DNA of 64,000 nt, taken from NCBI GenBank assembly GCA_001516025.1, contig LOEU01000004.1:1-64000 (forward strand). The letters run 5' to 3'. The notes beneath the pieces are model-generated. The model searched no databases. It had not been told where the DNA came from and saw only the letters and a list, made by a program, of their open reading frames with translations. Below, piece after piece: positions 47,351 to 56,963 of this stretch (the stretch's first letter is position 1; the number at the start of each line of letters is the position of its first letter). Source of the DNA: a bacterium BRH_c32. Its GTDB lineage: Bacteria; Bacteroidota; Ignavibacteria; Ignavibacteriales; Melioribacteraceae. Both the position numbers and the translations under genes were made by a program.

Positions 47351-49594
47351 ATGAAAAAGATCATTTTAGTTTTAATGCTTCTATCGGTGCCAGTAAGCGC
47401 ACAAAAATTAATCTATCCTGATATCCCGAGAGATCGTATAAGTGATTTAACATTCCTAAGCGATTCGGTAGGTTATTTAATTAATTATGGCGGAAGTTTA
47501 TACCGCACTAATGATGGCGGGACTTCGTGGAAACTTCAGAAACATTTTCAAAATTATTATTTAACCATGTTAAGATTTCTCGATGAGAAAACCGGATTTA
47601 TAGCGTCTGAAAATTATAATTACACCATTCCAAGAAGGTTTTATTATACGACAGATGCGGGACTTAGTTGGAATAGTAATGAACTTTTCTTTGGTGATGC
47701 CATTGATTTCCTCCCTGTATCACAGCAGAAAATATTGAAAGCGGATCGCGATGGAAATATTGCAATGATCGATAATTTTTATGGCAATTGGAAAACCGTT
47801 TACAGCATGCCCACTTTCATTGATTCTTCAGATGAATATAGCTATGAAAGACCGAAAGGAAACATAAAACAATTAATTAAGCTTGAGGATAAAAGAATTC
47901 TCGCTGCAGGAAACTATTTGGATTATTTTGATGCAGGTAAGGTTACGGATTCTCTTTCGTTTATTTTACAATCAAAAAAAGAAGGAGAAAAATGGGATAC
48001 CTTATGGCAGGGATTAAATAAATTAATTAATTGTATCGCATTCGCCGATTCCAATACGGGTTGGATAGCAGGGGATAATATAATTTATAAAACAACTAAT
48101 GGCGGGAAGGATTGGAAGCCACAATCTCCCGATGCGAAAATCTATTATGTGGGTAGAAAATTATATGCAATTGATTCACTTACTGCTTTTATGCTGCCTG
48201 ATGCAGGTAACCTTTATTTCTTTACAGTAAATGGGGGTAAGAATTGGATTCTTAAAAACATTGAAACGAACTATGATAACGAATTTTATTTTATCGATCG
48301 AAAGAAAGCTTTTGTTTTTGGTTCGGAATTATATTCCACAGAAGATGGAGGTGAGAATTGGAAGGATGTAAGAAAATCGATAAGCGACAATATAATGAAG
48401 ATTGATTTTGTTTCTCCAAAAAAAGGTTTTGCTGCAGGTTTTGGAAATATTTATCGTACAATCGATGGTGGATATAGTTGGGATACACTTTTTACGAGTA
48501 GTTCTAATTCGATGATAAGCGATTTTGAAATGGTTGACTCTTTAAATGGTTTTGTAATTTCCGGCGGAGAAATTTATGAAACAAATAATGGATGGTCTGA
48601 TTGGAAAGAAGTCAGTTTTAAGCCGAGTTCTTTTTTCTCCGGCGGGATTCATTTCTTAGATAGCAAAATTGGTATTATTTTTAATGCAGTCGAAGAGAGT
48701 ATCCCCGGCTCGCATAACTATGACTTAAAATTTATTTACATTACAGATGACGGCGGTAAAAATTGGATAAAGAAAAAAATCGATATTAATGATGTGTGGT
48801 TTCCATACAATATAAAATTTATTGATAAGGATAATATAATTTGTGCAGCTCAAGACGGAATTTGGAAAAGCAGCGATAGAGGTGATACGTGGATTATGAA
48901 ATATGATTTACATTTTAACGTAGGATCGGGATTCGATTTTTATAAAGGGAAGTATGGATTTATCCCTTCTTATTCCACTAACTATTACTATACAACCGAT
49001 GGTGGAGAAAGTTATACTGAAAAGACAAAAAAATCTTTAGTAACTGCTTATGACTCAAAATTCATTGGTACTTATGTATCAGGTGCAGAGAGAGTTATAG
49101 AAATTGGCTCTCACGGAGCGGGACTAATTCATTACCTCAATTATAATTATGAAGATTCCTACCAGATAAATACATTCACCGGTTTAGACTTATATTCCAT
49201 TTCGGTATTTGTCGATGGCAATCGCCCACATGTTTGGATGGCGGGCAGTGGATTTAATATTATTTACCGTGAATACGAATTAATTGTCAAGGCAGAGAAA
49301 GAACTTGAATTGCCAAGCGAATATAGGTTATTTCAAAATTATCCGAATCCATTTAATCCATCTACGACTATTGAATATAAAATTCCACGAGAGGGAAATG
49401 TAAAACTCGAAGTCTATAATTCACTCGGAGAATTAGTGAATGTATTAGTTAATTCAAATCAATCGACAGGCAATTATAAAATTGTCTGGAACGGAAAGGA
49501 TTCATTTGGAAGTCCTGTATCGAGTGGAATCTATTTTTATCGAATAACTTCGGGTAGTTTTTCTCAAGTAAATAAAATGATTCTTATGAAATAG
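47351..49594 (+). CDS. Secreted BNR/YCF48-like beta-propeller protein with T9SS sorting domain
   Basis: The start is placed at 47351, where the signal peptide MKKIILVLMLLSVPVSAQ begins. The 747-residue protein has about nine Asp-box-type repeats (RTNDGGTSWK, TTDAGLSWN, TTNGGKDWK, TEDGGENWK, TIDGGYSWD, TDDGGKNWI, SSDRGDTWI, TTDGGESYT), as in YCF48-like and sialidase-type propellers. The C-terminus is a type IX sorting domain (NYPNPFNPSTTIEYKIP ... GIYFYRITSG). No catalytic residues of sialidases are seen, so binding or structural roles are as likely as enzymatic ones. It is a single gene. Confidence 0.8.
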   Translation: MKKIILVLMLLSVPVSAQKLIYPDIPRDRISDLTFLSDSVGYLINYGGSLYRTNDGGTSWKLQKHFQNYYLTMLRFLDEKTGFIASENYNYTIPRRFYYTTDAGLSWNSNELFFGDAIDFLPVSQQKILKADRDGNIAMIDNFYGNWKTVYSMPTFIDSSDEYSYERPKGNIKQLIKLEDKRILAAGNYLDYFDAGKVTDSLSFILQSKKEGEKWDTLWQGLNKLINCIAFADSNTGWIAGDNIIYKTTNGGKDWKPQSPDAKIYYVGRKLYAIDSLTAFMLPDAGNLYFFTVNGGKNWILKNIETNYDNEFYFIDRKKAFVFGSELYSTEDGGENWKDVRKSISDNIMKIDFVSPKKGFAAGFGNIYRTIDGGYSWDTLFTSSSNSMISDFEMVDSLNGFVISGGEIYETNNGWSDWKEVSFKPSSFFSGGIHFLDSKIGIIFNAVEESIPGSHNYDLKFIYITDDGGKNWIKKKIDINDVWFPYNIKFIDKDNIICAAQDGIWKSSDRGDTWIMKYDLHFNVGSGFDFYKGKYGFIPSYSTNYYYTTDGGESYTEKTKKSLVTAYDSKFIGTYVSGAERVIEIGSHGAGLIHYLNYNYEDSYQINTFTGLDLYSISVFVDGNRPHVWMAGSGFNIIYREYELIVKAEKELELPSEYRLFQNYPNPFNPSTTIEYKIPREGNVKLEVYNSLGELVNVLVNSNQSTGNYKIVWNGKDSFGSPVSSGIYFYRITSGSFSQVNKMILMK

Positions 49595-49605
49595 CGGCTA
49601 ATGCC

Positions 49606-49637
49606 GGTTCATCCTCCCCATCAGCAGGTTCATCCTC
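49606..49637. repeat. Two 11-bp direct repeats GGTTCATCCTC
   Basis: Copies at 49606-49616 and 49627-49637, just after the BNR protein gene. No hairpin or T-run accompanies them. Confidence 0.5.
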
Positions 49638-49716
49638 ATTTATTTCATAGTGATAATCTCAATTAATAATTTTCTCCCAAGATTTTTAATTAATTCAAAT
49701 CAAAAGGAGAAACAAA

Positions 49717-50331
49717 ATGAAAACGAAACTATTTGTAATAATATTGATAATGCTTACCGGTTTTGCATTTGCTCAGGAAAAAGAGAATTATCTTTTCAAA
49801 ATCGGAGATACAGAATTAGGCGGATATCTCGGACTTAATGGAAAATATACAACAGTAGATTCCGATCCCGGAGGTTGGTTTGACGTAAGAGCAGCAATCA
49901 CATTCAAAAATAATTGGGCAATCGGGCTTGGTGCTTCGGGTCTTTATTATGATAAGAAATTATCAAAATTGGTAAATGACGGAACCTATCACTTAAATGG
50001 CGGATATGCCGGATTCTATATCGAGAAATTTTTTGATGTTTCAGATGATATTAAAATTTCGGTTTCGCTCTTACTAGGTAACGGACTCGTAAATTACATT
50101 TACGATAAAGATTATCGAAAAGAAAAATTATGGTACCAAGAGAAAATTGATGAAACTACATTTACCGTATGGGAACCGATGGTTGAGATTCAATATAATC
50201 TTGGAAGCAATTTATGGTTAGGAATAAACGGTGGTTTCAGGAATACTTCTCCGATCGAAATGATTGGAACAGACGAGAATGTTTTTAATAATTTCAATGC
50301 CGGATTTACATTTAAATGGGGTGTATTATAA
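49717..50331 (+). CDS. Small outer-membrane beta-barrel protein
   Basis: This 204-residue protein has AAAAGGAG 8 bp before the start, a signal peptide (MKTKLFVIILIMLTGFAFAQ) and alternating barrel strands (GGYLGLNGKYTTV, WFDVRAAITFKNNWAIGLGASGLYY, NLWLGINGGFRNTS), ending in FNAGFTFKWGVL. I do not recognise a named family. It lies 52 bp before a LytS-type kinase gene in the same direction, so it may share control with it. Confidence 0.65.
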   Translation: MKTKLFVIILIMLTGFAFAQEKENYLFKIGDTELGGYLGLNGKYTTVDSDPGGWFDVRAAITFKNNWAIGLGASGLYYDKKLSKLVNDGTYHLNGGYAGFYIEKFFDVSDDIKISVSLLLGNGLVNYIYDKDYRKEKLWYQEKIDETTFTVWEPMVEIQYNLGSNLWLGINGGFRNTSPIEMIGTDENVFNNFNAGFTFKWGVL

Positions 50332-50383
50332 AATCTCCTCTTTTTTCAACTAAACAAAATGTAAATTTAAAAACGAAAATATT

Positions 50384-51424
50384 ATGAGAATTACAAAAAA
50401 AATATCGCTTTATATAATAATATCGGCTGTAGTAATACAGTCGATAATTATCTCATATAATAACTTTACCGGGTTCATTAATATTCAGAGTGTAGGTGAA
50501 TTTTTCATACGATTATTAATGGGTTCTTTATTTGCCTCGATTGCCTCGTTCTATCTAATTTATTTTAATTTTATGATGATCGATTCACTTGATCGGAAAT
50601 ATAATTGGAAAGAAAAATTTTTAGTTAGAAGTGTGGTTGAATTACTAGGAACAATATTTATCGCATTATCGGGCGGTATATTTATTACGCTAATCGTTAA
50701 TTCAATTAATGAATATGATTCGCCATTATACTGGATACTTTTTACAAACGGGACGATTGCGATAGTTATAAATATAATAATCGTTGTAGTTATTGAAGGA
50801 GTTAATTCATTTATCCGCTCACAGAAAGCATTGATTGCCGCCGAGAAATTAGAAAAAGAAAATTTGGAAATACGATTGGAGACATTGAAAAATCAGCTTA
50901 ATCCTCACTTCTTATTTAATTCACTTAATGTACTTACCTCATTAATAGAGAGTGATAGTAAGAAGGCAACCGATTTTGTAGATGAATTTTCGTCTATATA
51001 TCGATACACTTTAGAAGTGATAGATAAAAGGGTGATGCCGTTAAGAGATGAAATCGAATTTGCAAAATCATATCTATACTTACAAAGTATTCGATTCCAG
51101 GATGCAGTAAAAACAGAATTAAATATTGATAACGATAAGATGGATTATTTCGTGCCGCCTCTCGCAGTTCAGACTTTATTAGAAAATGCATTCAAGCACA
51201 ATAAAGCGAGCATAGAAACTCCTCTTATTATTAAGATATTTTCGAAAGGCGATTATCTAGTTATAACAAATAATTATCAACCTAAAGCTAAGAGCGATTC
51301 CTCTCATGGTGTGGGATTAGAAAACTTAAAGAGACGATATGAATATATTTGCGGTGAATCTCCCACGTTTATCCTAAGAGATAATGAATTCAAAGCGGTT
51401 ATTCCTTTAATAGCAGCGGAATAA
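50384..51424 (+). CDS. LytS/YehU-type sensor histidine kinase
   Basis: This 346-residue protein has four N-terminal membrane helices (to about residue 145) without a large external domain, then the His_kinase domain (PF06580) with H175 in LNPHFLFNSLN, and an HATPase region (QTLLENAFKHNKAS, GVGLENLKRRYEY). It is followed after 2 bp by a LytTR response regulator, the usual partner. The stimulus may be in the membrane, since no periplasmic sensor is present. Confidence 0.9.
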   Translation: MRITKKISLYIIISAVVIQSIIISYNNFTGFINIQSVGEFFIRLLMGSLFASIASFYLIYFNFMMIDSLDRKYNWKEKFLVRSVVELLGTIFIALSGGIFITLIVNSINEYDSPLYWILFTNGTIAIVINIIIVVVIEGVNSFIRSQKALIAAEKLEKENLEIRLETLKNQLNPHFLFNSLNVLTSLIESDSKKATDFVDEFSSIYRYTLEVIDKRVMPLRDEIEFAKSYLYLQSIRFQDAVKTELNIDNDKMDYFVPPLAVQTLLENAFKHNKASIETPLIIKIFSKGDYLVITNNYQPKAKSDSSHGVGLENLKRRYEYICGESPTFILRDNEFKAVIPLIAAE

Positions 51425-51426
51425 AA

Positions 51427-52182
51427 ATGAATGCAATAATAATCGAAGATGAAAAACTTGCTGCATCTCGTCTTGAGAATATGATCAATGAAATCGATCC
51501 GGCAATTATTATATCGGCAAAATTAGAATCGATTAAAGATTCGGTAAAATGGCTTTCGCTAAATAAATGCGACCTCATTTTTTGTGATATTCAGCTTTCC
51601 GATGGAATCAGTTTTAATATATTCGAGCGTATTGAAATCGATACTCCAATTATTTTTACAACTGCCTATGACCAATATGCTATCAAGGCATTCAAATTAA
51701 ACAGCATCGACTATTTATTAAAGCCGATAAAAAGAAAAGAGCTTGTCGATAGTATTAAAAAATATAAATCGATAAAATTTTCTTCGATGATCGATTATGA
51801 AGAAATTCTTAACGCAATTAAAAATAAGGAAGCTGTATATAAAAAGAGATTTTTGATTCAATATGGCTCAAAGATAAAAAAGATAGAAACCGAGCAGATA
51901 GCATTTTTTTATGCGATGGAAAAGAGTGTATTCGCATCCACATTCGAGGGGAATACATACCCGATAGATTATACTCTGGATAAATTAGAAGATGTAATTG
52001 ACCCTAAAAAATTCTTTAGAATTAATAGAAAAATTTTATTACATTTAGATGCGATTAAGGAGATGATCCCATATTCTCGATCGAGGATAATGATAAAAAC
52101 AATTCCGTCTCCTCCGAATGAAATAGAAGCTCTTGTAAGTGTGGAAAGGGCAAGCGATTTCAAAAAATGGCTCGATAGCTGA
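51427..52182 (+). CDS. LytTR family response regulator
   Basis: This 251-residue protein has a receiver domain with D54 in LIFCDIQLSDG and the KP motif SIDYLLKPIKR, followed by a LytTR DNA-binding domain (about 140-245, with FFYAMEKSVFASTFEGNTYPI and FFRINRKILLHLDAI). It is cotranscribed with the LytS-type kinase. Targets probably include the barrel genes on either side. Confidence 0.92.
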   Translation: MNAIIIEDEKLAASRLENMINEIDPAIIISAKLESIKDSVKWLSLNKCDLIFCDIQLSDGISFNIFERIEIDTPIIFTTAYDQYAIKAFKLNSIDYLLKPIKRKELVDSIKKYKSIKFSSMIDYEEILNAIKNKEAVYKKRFLIQYGSKIKKIETEQIAFFYAMEKSVFASTFEGNTYPIDYTLDKLEDVIDPKKFFRINRKILLHLDAIKEMIPYSRSRIMIKTIPSPPNEIEALVSVERASDFKKWLDS

Positions 52183-52219
52183 GCTACTCATTTAATCAAC
52201 TAACGAAAGGAGTAACAAA

Positions 52220-52861
52220 ATGAAAAAATCAATTTTTGTATTACTCATTCTTTTTATCGGCAGCAGCGTTTCATATAGCCAATTCCTACCGAAATTTGGT
52301 GTGAAAGCGGGCTTAAGTTCAGCAAATCATTCATGGGATTACAAAGGGCTTCTAAATGGAAGTATCGATTGGGAATATAATTATGGTTTTACGGTCAGAG
52401 CTTTTGCGGAGTTCGGACTTGGAGATAATTTCAGTCTGCAGGGCGAGCTTGGCTATTCACGTAAAGGCAATAAAAAAGATATTCCTATTACAACAGTCGA
52501 AAATCCCGATGGCAACGGTCAATATATTAGAGTAGAAAACACATTCGATTATGTTTCGGTTGCGGCTTTAGCAAAATTAAGTTTATTCAAAGGTCCGATA
52601 TCTCCTTATATTATCGGCGGTCCGCAGATGAATTTTCTTGCCGGCAAAAATGTTTCTAATGGTTTTCAAATTGTCTATGATGATTTTAATAGTGGAGTAC
52701 TCGGTATATCGGTCGGTGCGGGATTGGAATTAGGTATAGCACCGGTGAATGTTTTTGTCGAATATCGTTATGAAAGGGACTTAACTGATAGTGCTCCTCA
52801 AGATTATGTAGAAATCTATAATTTCTCTCACGTGCTAATGTTCGGTATCGTGCTTTTTTAA
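52220..52861 (+). CDS. PorT-like outer-membrane beta-barrel protein
   Basis: This 213-residue protein has a signal peptide and GAAAGGAG before the start. Its strands fit the PorT/OMP_b-brl_2 type: PKFGVKAGLSSANHSWDYKG, FTVRAFAEFGLGDNFSLQGELGYSRKG, DYVSVAALAKLSLF, ISPYIIGGPQMNFL and GVLGISVGAGLELGIA, ending in HVLMFGIVLF. PorT proteins were linked to type IX secretion in Porphyromonas, but most family members are of unknown function. It lies 37 bp behind the LytTR regulator. Confidence 0.75.
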   Translation: MKKSIFVLLILFIGSSVSYSQFLPKFGVKAGLSSANHSWDYKGLLNGSIDWEYNYGFTVRAFAEFGLGDNFSLQGELGYSRKGNKKDIPITTVENPDGNGQYIRVENTFDYVSVAALAKLSLFKGPISPYIIGGPQMNFLAGKNVSNGFQIVYDDFNSGVLGISVGAGLELGIAPVNVFVEYRYERDLTDSAPQDYVEIYNFSHVLMFGIVLF

Positions 52862-52956
52862 TAACTGAATAGATAAGTAAAGATAAATCTCTGCTTTATA
52901 TAACATCCCTGTGGGCAATATCGAGCAAGGATTTATTTTTAATTACTATAATTAAA

Positions 52957-52996
52957 GAAAAGGGAATAACAATTAAAAATGCCATCCCCTTTTTTA
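52957..52996. terminator. Probable bidirectional terminator (AAAAGGGAAT / ATCCCCTTTT)
   Basis: The arms pair with one mismatch around a loop of about 16 bases, followed by a T-run, between the PorT-like gene (+) and the serine hydrolase gene (-). Confidence 0.5.
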
Positions 52997-53032
52997 TTTA
53001 TAAATAATTGATCGAGATTTGTATAGAAAATA

Positions 53033-54304
53033 TTATTTCATCAGTGCCGAATATACGAGTACAATAAATTTCTTATTAAGGTCATTAAAAGTATTAGGAA
53101 GCTTTTGGAGTACTAATTGAGCAGAGATATTTTTTACCGGATCGTTAAAATAAGAGGAAGAAAAAATACCGCTCCAATAATAAGAACCCACCGAATAAGG
53201 AAGAAGAGCAGCTCCTTCGGAAGTTACGACTTCAAAGCCGAGACCAAATTTATTCGGTCCGCGAGTTGTTGCATCTCCAATCTGTTTTTGCGTCATAAGG
53301 CGGATTGTCGCAGGACTTAATATTCTATGACCGTTGAATTCGCCTTCATTAATAACCATTTGAAGGAATTTAATATAATCGATAGCCGTGGAAACCAATC
53401 CGGCACCGCCTGAAAAATATTTACCGTCTTCCTTTGCCCAATCAATACTTTCTCTCTTGAGATTAATGAGTTTACCTGTTGAGTCTTCTGTTGCTACAGT
53501 TAAAAGTCGGTTCGATTTCTCTTTCGGCAGATAGAAGTATGTATCTTCCATTCCGAGCGGATCAAATATTCTTGTTTTCAAAAACTTATCGAGCGGCATA
53601 CCGGAAACGACTTCCACAAAATAACCGAGAACGTCTATATTTAATCCATAAGTGAATTGCTCTCCGGGTTGATGCAATAATGGCGATGAGGCAATTTTTG
53701 CTACTTGATCTTTTAATGAATGATTAGGATAGCCGATACCGGAGATAACACCTTTCTTTGAATAAATTGCGTTACTTGTGGGAGAGCCGATTTGAGCATA
53801 TCCAATTCCCGATGTGTGAGTGAGCAGATGTCGTATCGTAACCGGTTTATTTGGTTTGACTGTTGTATATGTTGTATCCTCGTCAATGAATTTATCTAGC
53901 ACTTGAACATTTTTAAATTCAGGTAGATATTTAGCAATCGGGTCATCGAGAAGGAATTTTCCTTCTTCAAAAACTATCATTACTGCTGTGGATGTAATAG
54001 CTTTTGTCTGCGAAGCAATTCTGAAAATATCATCTTTTTGCATCGCTTCTTTTTTATCGGCAGAACGGTAACCGAATGCTTTATAATAAACTATCTTGCC
54101 ATCTTTAACGATTATTGCTTCTACACCGGGGAGTTTTCCTTGATTGATATAATCGTTAAAAAAATTATCGAGTCTATTTAATCTTTCGCTCGAAAAGCCA
54201 ACCGATTCGGGAGATACTTCTTTTAATTGTGCTTTGGTTTGTGATATAAAAACAAATTGAAATGAGAGGATAAAAAATAACAAAACAGAAATTTTCTTAA
54301 TCAT
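53033..54304 (-). CDS. Secreted beta-lactamase-related serine hydrolase
   Basis: This 423-residue protein has a signal peptide (MIKKISVLLFFILSFQFVFI) and the class C beta-lactamase/EstB-type fold: nucleophile motif SQTK at residues 98-101, Tyr motif YGLN at 219-222 and a WSG box in place of KTG near 380. Members include esterases, D-aminopeptidases and carboxypeptidases; beta-lactam hydrolysis is not implied. The gene stands alone and diverges from the mannan operon. LLTHTSGIGYAQIGSP is the common family stretch before the Tyr motif. Confidence 0.88.
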   Translation of the reverse strand: MIKKISVLLFFILSFQFVFISQTKAQLKEVSPESVGFSSERLNRLDNFFNDYINQGKLPGVEAIIVKDGKIVYYKAFGYRSADKKEAMQKDDIFRIASQTKAITSTAVMIVFEEGKFLLDDPIAKYLPEFKNVQVLDKFIDEDTTYTTVKPNKPVTIRHLLTHTSGIGYAQIGSPTSNAIYSKKGVISGIGYPNHSLKDQVAKIASSPLLHQPGEQFTYGLNIDVLGYFVEVVSGMPLDKFLKTRIFDPLGMEDTYFYLPKEKSNRLLTVATEDSTGKLINLKRESIDWAKEDGKYFSGGAGLVSTAIDYIKFLQMVINEGEFNGHRILSPATIRLMTQKQIGDATTRGPNKFGLGFEVVTSEGAALLPYSVGSYYWSGIFSSSYFNDPVKNISAQLVLQKLPNTFNDLNKKFIVLVYSALMK

Positions 54305-54380
54305 AATTGCCCTTCATAGATATGAAAAATATTTTCTTAAATAAATATAAAGTAAAATATTGGGATTTATTACGTTGGTT

Positions 54381-54397
54381 TTTATCAAATTGATAAA
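54381..54397. promoter_or_regulatory. 17-bp palindrome TTTATCAA-A-TTGATAAA
   Basis: A perfect palindrome around a single A in the divergent region between the serine hydrolase gene (77 bp away) and the mannan operon (170 bp away). It is a candidate operator for either. Confidence 0.4.
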
Positions 54398-54566
54398 GTT
54401 TTATTAGAAGTATAACCTTAATTAAATCAACTCCCCCTCTCGCAAAGATATATTTCACTATTAAAGACAATATTCGGGATTTTTATTTGGATTATTCCTC
54501 AATAGGGATTTTGTTATTTTTGGCTTAATTTTTGACTAATACAAAGTGTTATTAATAACTAGTTGG

Positions 54567-56933
54567 ATGAAAATGAAATTAAGATTACTAATGTGTGCTT
54601 TTTTTGTATCGATTATTATAAATGGTCAACAGAGAATAGATTTTAATGGTCAGCAAGTCTTTTTAAGCGGCAGCAACGTAGCATGGGTAAATTTTGTAAG
54701 GGATATCGGTCCGGGGAACACAAATATCGCCAAGTTTAAGACATACTTTAGTAATATTTCCAAATCGGGAGGTAATGCGATTCGCTTTTGGCTTCATACG
54801 ACAGGGCAATCTACTCCTCAATTTGATGGCAATGGATTCGTAGTTGGTCCCGGAGAGGGGAGCATTGCGGACTTAAAAGCAATTATGGATGCGGCATGGG
54901 AAAATAATCTCGGTATGGTTCTCTCTCTATGGTCATTCGATATGATGCGTTCCTCGATTGGTTCGACCTATCTTGATAGAAACAGGAAAATGTTAAATGA
55001 TACTGCTTATACAAATGCTTATATCAGAAATTCATTGATTCCGATGGTGCGTGCACTAAAGGATCATCCGGCACTTATTTCTTGGGAGCTTTTTAATGAG
55101 CCGGAGGGTATGAGCGTCGAATTCGGCTGGAAAGATATCACAACGGCAGACATTCCAATGAATTCAATTCAACGTTTCATTAATCTTGTTACAGGTGCGA
55201 TTCATCGTGAAGCGCCGACTAATAAAGTAACAAACGGTTCATGGGCGTTCATCGCTTCAACGGATCAAAATAGCAATGCCAAAATCAGCAATGATTATCT
55301 GATAGAAAATCTATTTACTTCAGAAAAAGAAGCGATTACAAAACACTTCAATGAAAAATACAATACCAATTTAACATTCGAAGAGGTACTAGAAAATTTT
55401 CATTTCAATCCGAATGCAAATGCAAATTACTATCGAGATGATCGATTAATTGCTGCGGGTGGGGATCCGCTAGGAACACTCGATTTCTATCAAGTCCATT
55501 ATTATGATTGGGCGGGACAGACTCTTTCTCCATTCCACTACAATGTAGATCATTGGATGCTTGATAAAAAACTTCTTATTGGTGAGTTTTATGTAACGAA
55601 TACTTTCGGTATCTCTTATAAAGACCTCTACAAAAATTTAATCGAGAAAGGTTATGCCGGAGCATTAGATTGGGGTTGGGATAATACGAGCTACTCATCA
55701 AAGGCGGCAGAGAATATGCGTTATCTTTTAGAAAACTATCCTTACGATGTGGTACTCAATCCCGTTTCGGGAACTATCTATTCCTTTAAGTCAGATAAGG
55801 CAATTGGAGAGAAAGGGGATACATCAAAAGTAATTTGGAAAACCGCAGAGAATAGCAATACCCTACTCAATAATAATCCCGTGAATTATTTCGGTCAACA
55901 AGAAATTATTTTAAGCCAAAGTACTGATTTAGTATTAAAGACAAGCGGTACTGCCCCTTCATCAAAGACGATAAAGATAGAAGTGCTTCCAATCGGAAAG
56001 ATTATTTCAGCATCTCTTAATACCGCCGCAGTCGATTCAGGCGGCAGTGTGGTATTGACTTATAAAGTTACGCGTGGTTCTTTCGTTACGTTAAATGGGA
56101 AAGAGATACCCAATGAAGGTACTCAAATCCTTTATCCCGAAAAATCACCGACTGACTATTTATTAAAATCGGTGGGTGAGATTGTGGATTCAACTCTTTT
56201 CAAAGTATTTATAATACCTCAGAATGAAATTAATAGAGCATTGAACGCTTCGGTTACTTCGTCATCAAACGAAGAAAATGGAGGTCATGAAAACCCTGAA
56301 TATGCAATCGATGGAAATCCATTTACTTCATGGTATTCCACAAGCGCAAATCTTCAATGGTACGAAATGGACCTCGGAGAAAATTTTAATATTGAACGGA
56401 TAAATATTTTTTGGGATAGATCTTGGGCACAAAATTATAGAATTGCAATCGGTTACGAAAAATCCTCCTACAAACTTGCCAAGCAAATTATAGATGGAAC
56501 AGGCGGATACGAGGAACATACCAATCTTGCAAATAATAAAGGTCGATACGTAAAATTCTTTCTTGATAAAAAATCGAATGCTAATCTTGGTTATGGAATA
56601 AATGAAATAGAAATTTTTGCCTCTCGTTTAACTAATATTACAGGAAATGAATTAGAAATTCCGAGCGAATATAAATTAATGCAAAACTATCCGAATCCTT
56701 TTAATCCTTCTACAACTATCTCGTATCACATACCTGAAGGGGGGAGAGTTAAATTGGAAGTATTCGATTTATTGGGAAGGAAAGTTGTTACGCTTATTGA
56801 TAGGGATGAGGCAAGCGGGAGCTATAACATAACTTTTGATTCGGCAAAATTAAATATTAATAGCGGAGTATATTTCTACCGTTTAACTTCGGGCAATTAT
56901 TCACAAACGAAAAAGATGATCTTAGTTAAGTAA
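54567..56933 (+). CDS. Secreted GH5-like mannanase with discoidin (CBM32-type) module and T9SS sorting domain
   Basis: The start is set at 54567 (MKMKLRLLMCAFFVS...), before the signal peptide; a GTG at 54546 is in frame but not convincing. The catalytic barrel (about 20-400) has NAIRFWLHTTG, SWELFNEPEG with acid/base E178, FYQVHYYDWAG and LLIGEFYVTN with nucleophile E340. This fits a clan A mannanase or glucanase (GH5-like). Residues about 555-686 form an F5/8 type C module (WYSTSANLQWYEMDLG), usually galactose- or mannan-binding. The end is a T9SS sorting domain (NYPNPFNPSTTISY). It is first in the mannan operon, so control may lie just upstream. Confidence 0.85.
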   Translation: MKMKLRLLMCAFFVSIIINGQQRIDFNGQQVFLSGSNVAWVNFVRDIGPGNTNIAKFKTYFSNISKSGGNAIRFWLHTTGQSTPQFDGNGFVVGPGEGSIADLKAIMDAAWENNLGMVLSLWSFDMMRSSIGSTYLDRNRKMLNDTAYTNAYIRNSLIPMVRALKDHPALISWELFNEPEGMSVEFGWKDITTADIPMNSIQRFINLVTGAIHREAPTNKVTNGSWAFIASTDQNSNAKISNDYLIENLFTSEKEAITKHFNEKYNTNLTFEEVLENFHFNPNANANYYRDDRLIAAGGDPLGTLDFYQVHYYDWAGQTLSPFHYNVDHWMLDKKLLIGEFYVTNTFGISYKDLYKNLIEKGYAGALDWGWDNTSYSSKAAENMRYLLENYPYDVVLNPVSGTIYSFKSDKAIGEKGDTSKVIWKTAENSNTLLNNNPVNYFGQQEIILSQSTDLVLKTSGTAPSSKTIKIEVLPIGKIISASLNTAAVDSGGSVVLTYKVTRGSFVTLNGKEIPNEGTQILYPEKSPTDYLLKSVGEIVDSTLFKVFIIPQNEINRALNASVTSSSNEENGGHENPEYAIDGNPFTSWYSTSANLQWYEMDLGENFNIERINIFWDRSWAQNYRIAIGYEKSSYKLAKQIIDGTGGYEEHTNLANNKGRYVKFFLDKKSNANLGYGINEIEIFASRLTNITGNELEIPSEYKLMQNYPNPFNPSTTISYHIPEGGRVKLEVFDLLGRKVVTLIDRDEASGSYNITFDSAKLNINSGVYFYRLTSGNYSQTKKMILVK

Positions 56934-56963
56934 TCTCATAGAAGGAATTTAGCAGAGAAGAAT

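Noticed and set aside
53033..54304. Antibiotic-resistance beta-lactamase
   Set aside because: The SxxK and Tyr motifs are shared by many esterases and peptidases of the fold, and the KTG box is WSG, so resistance is not supported.
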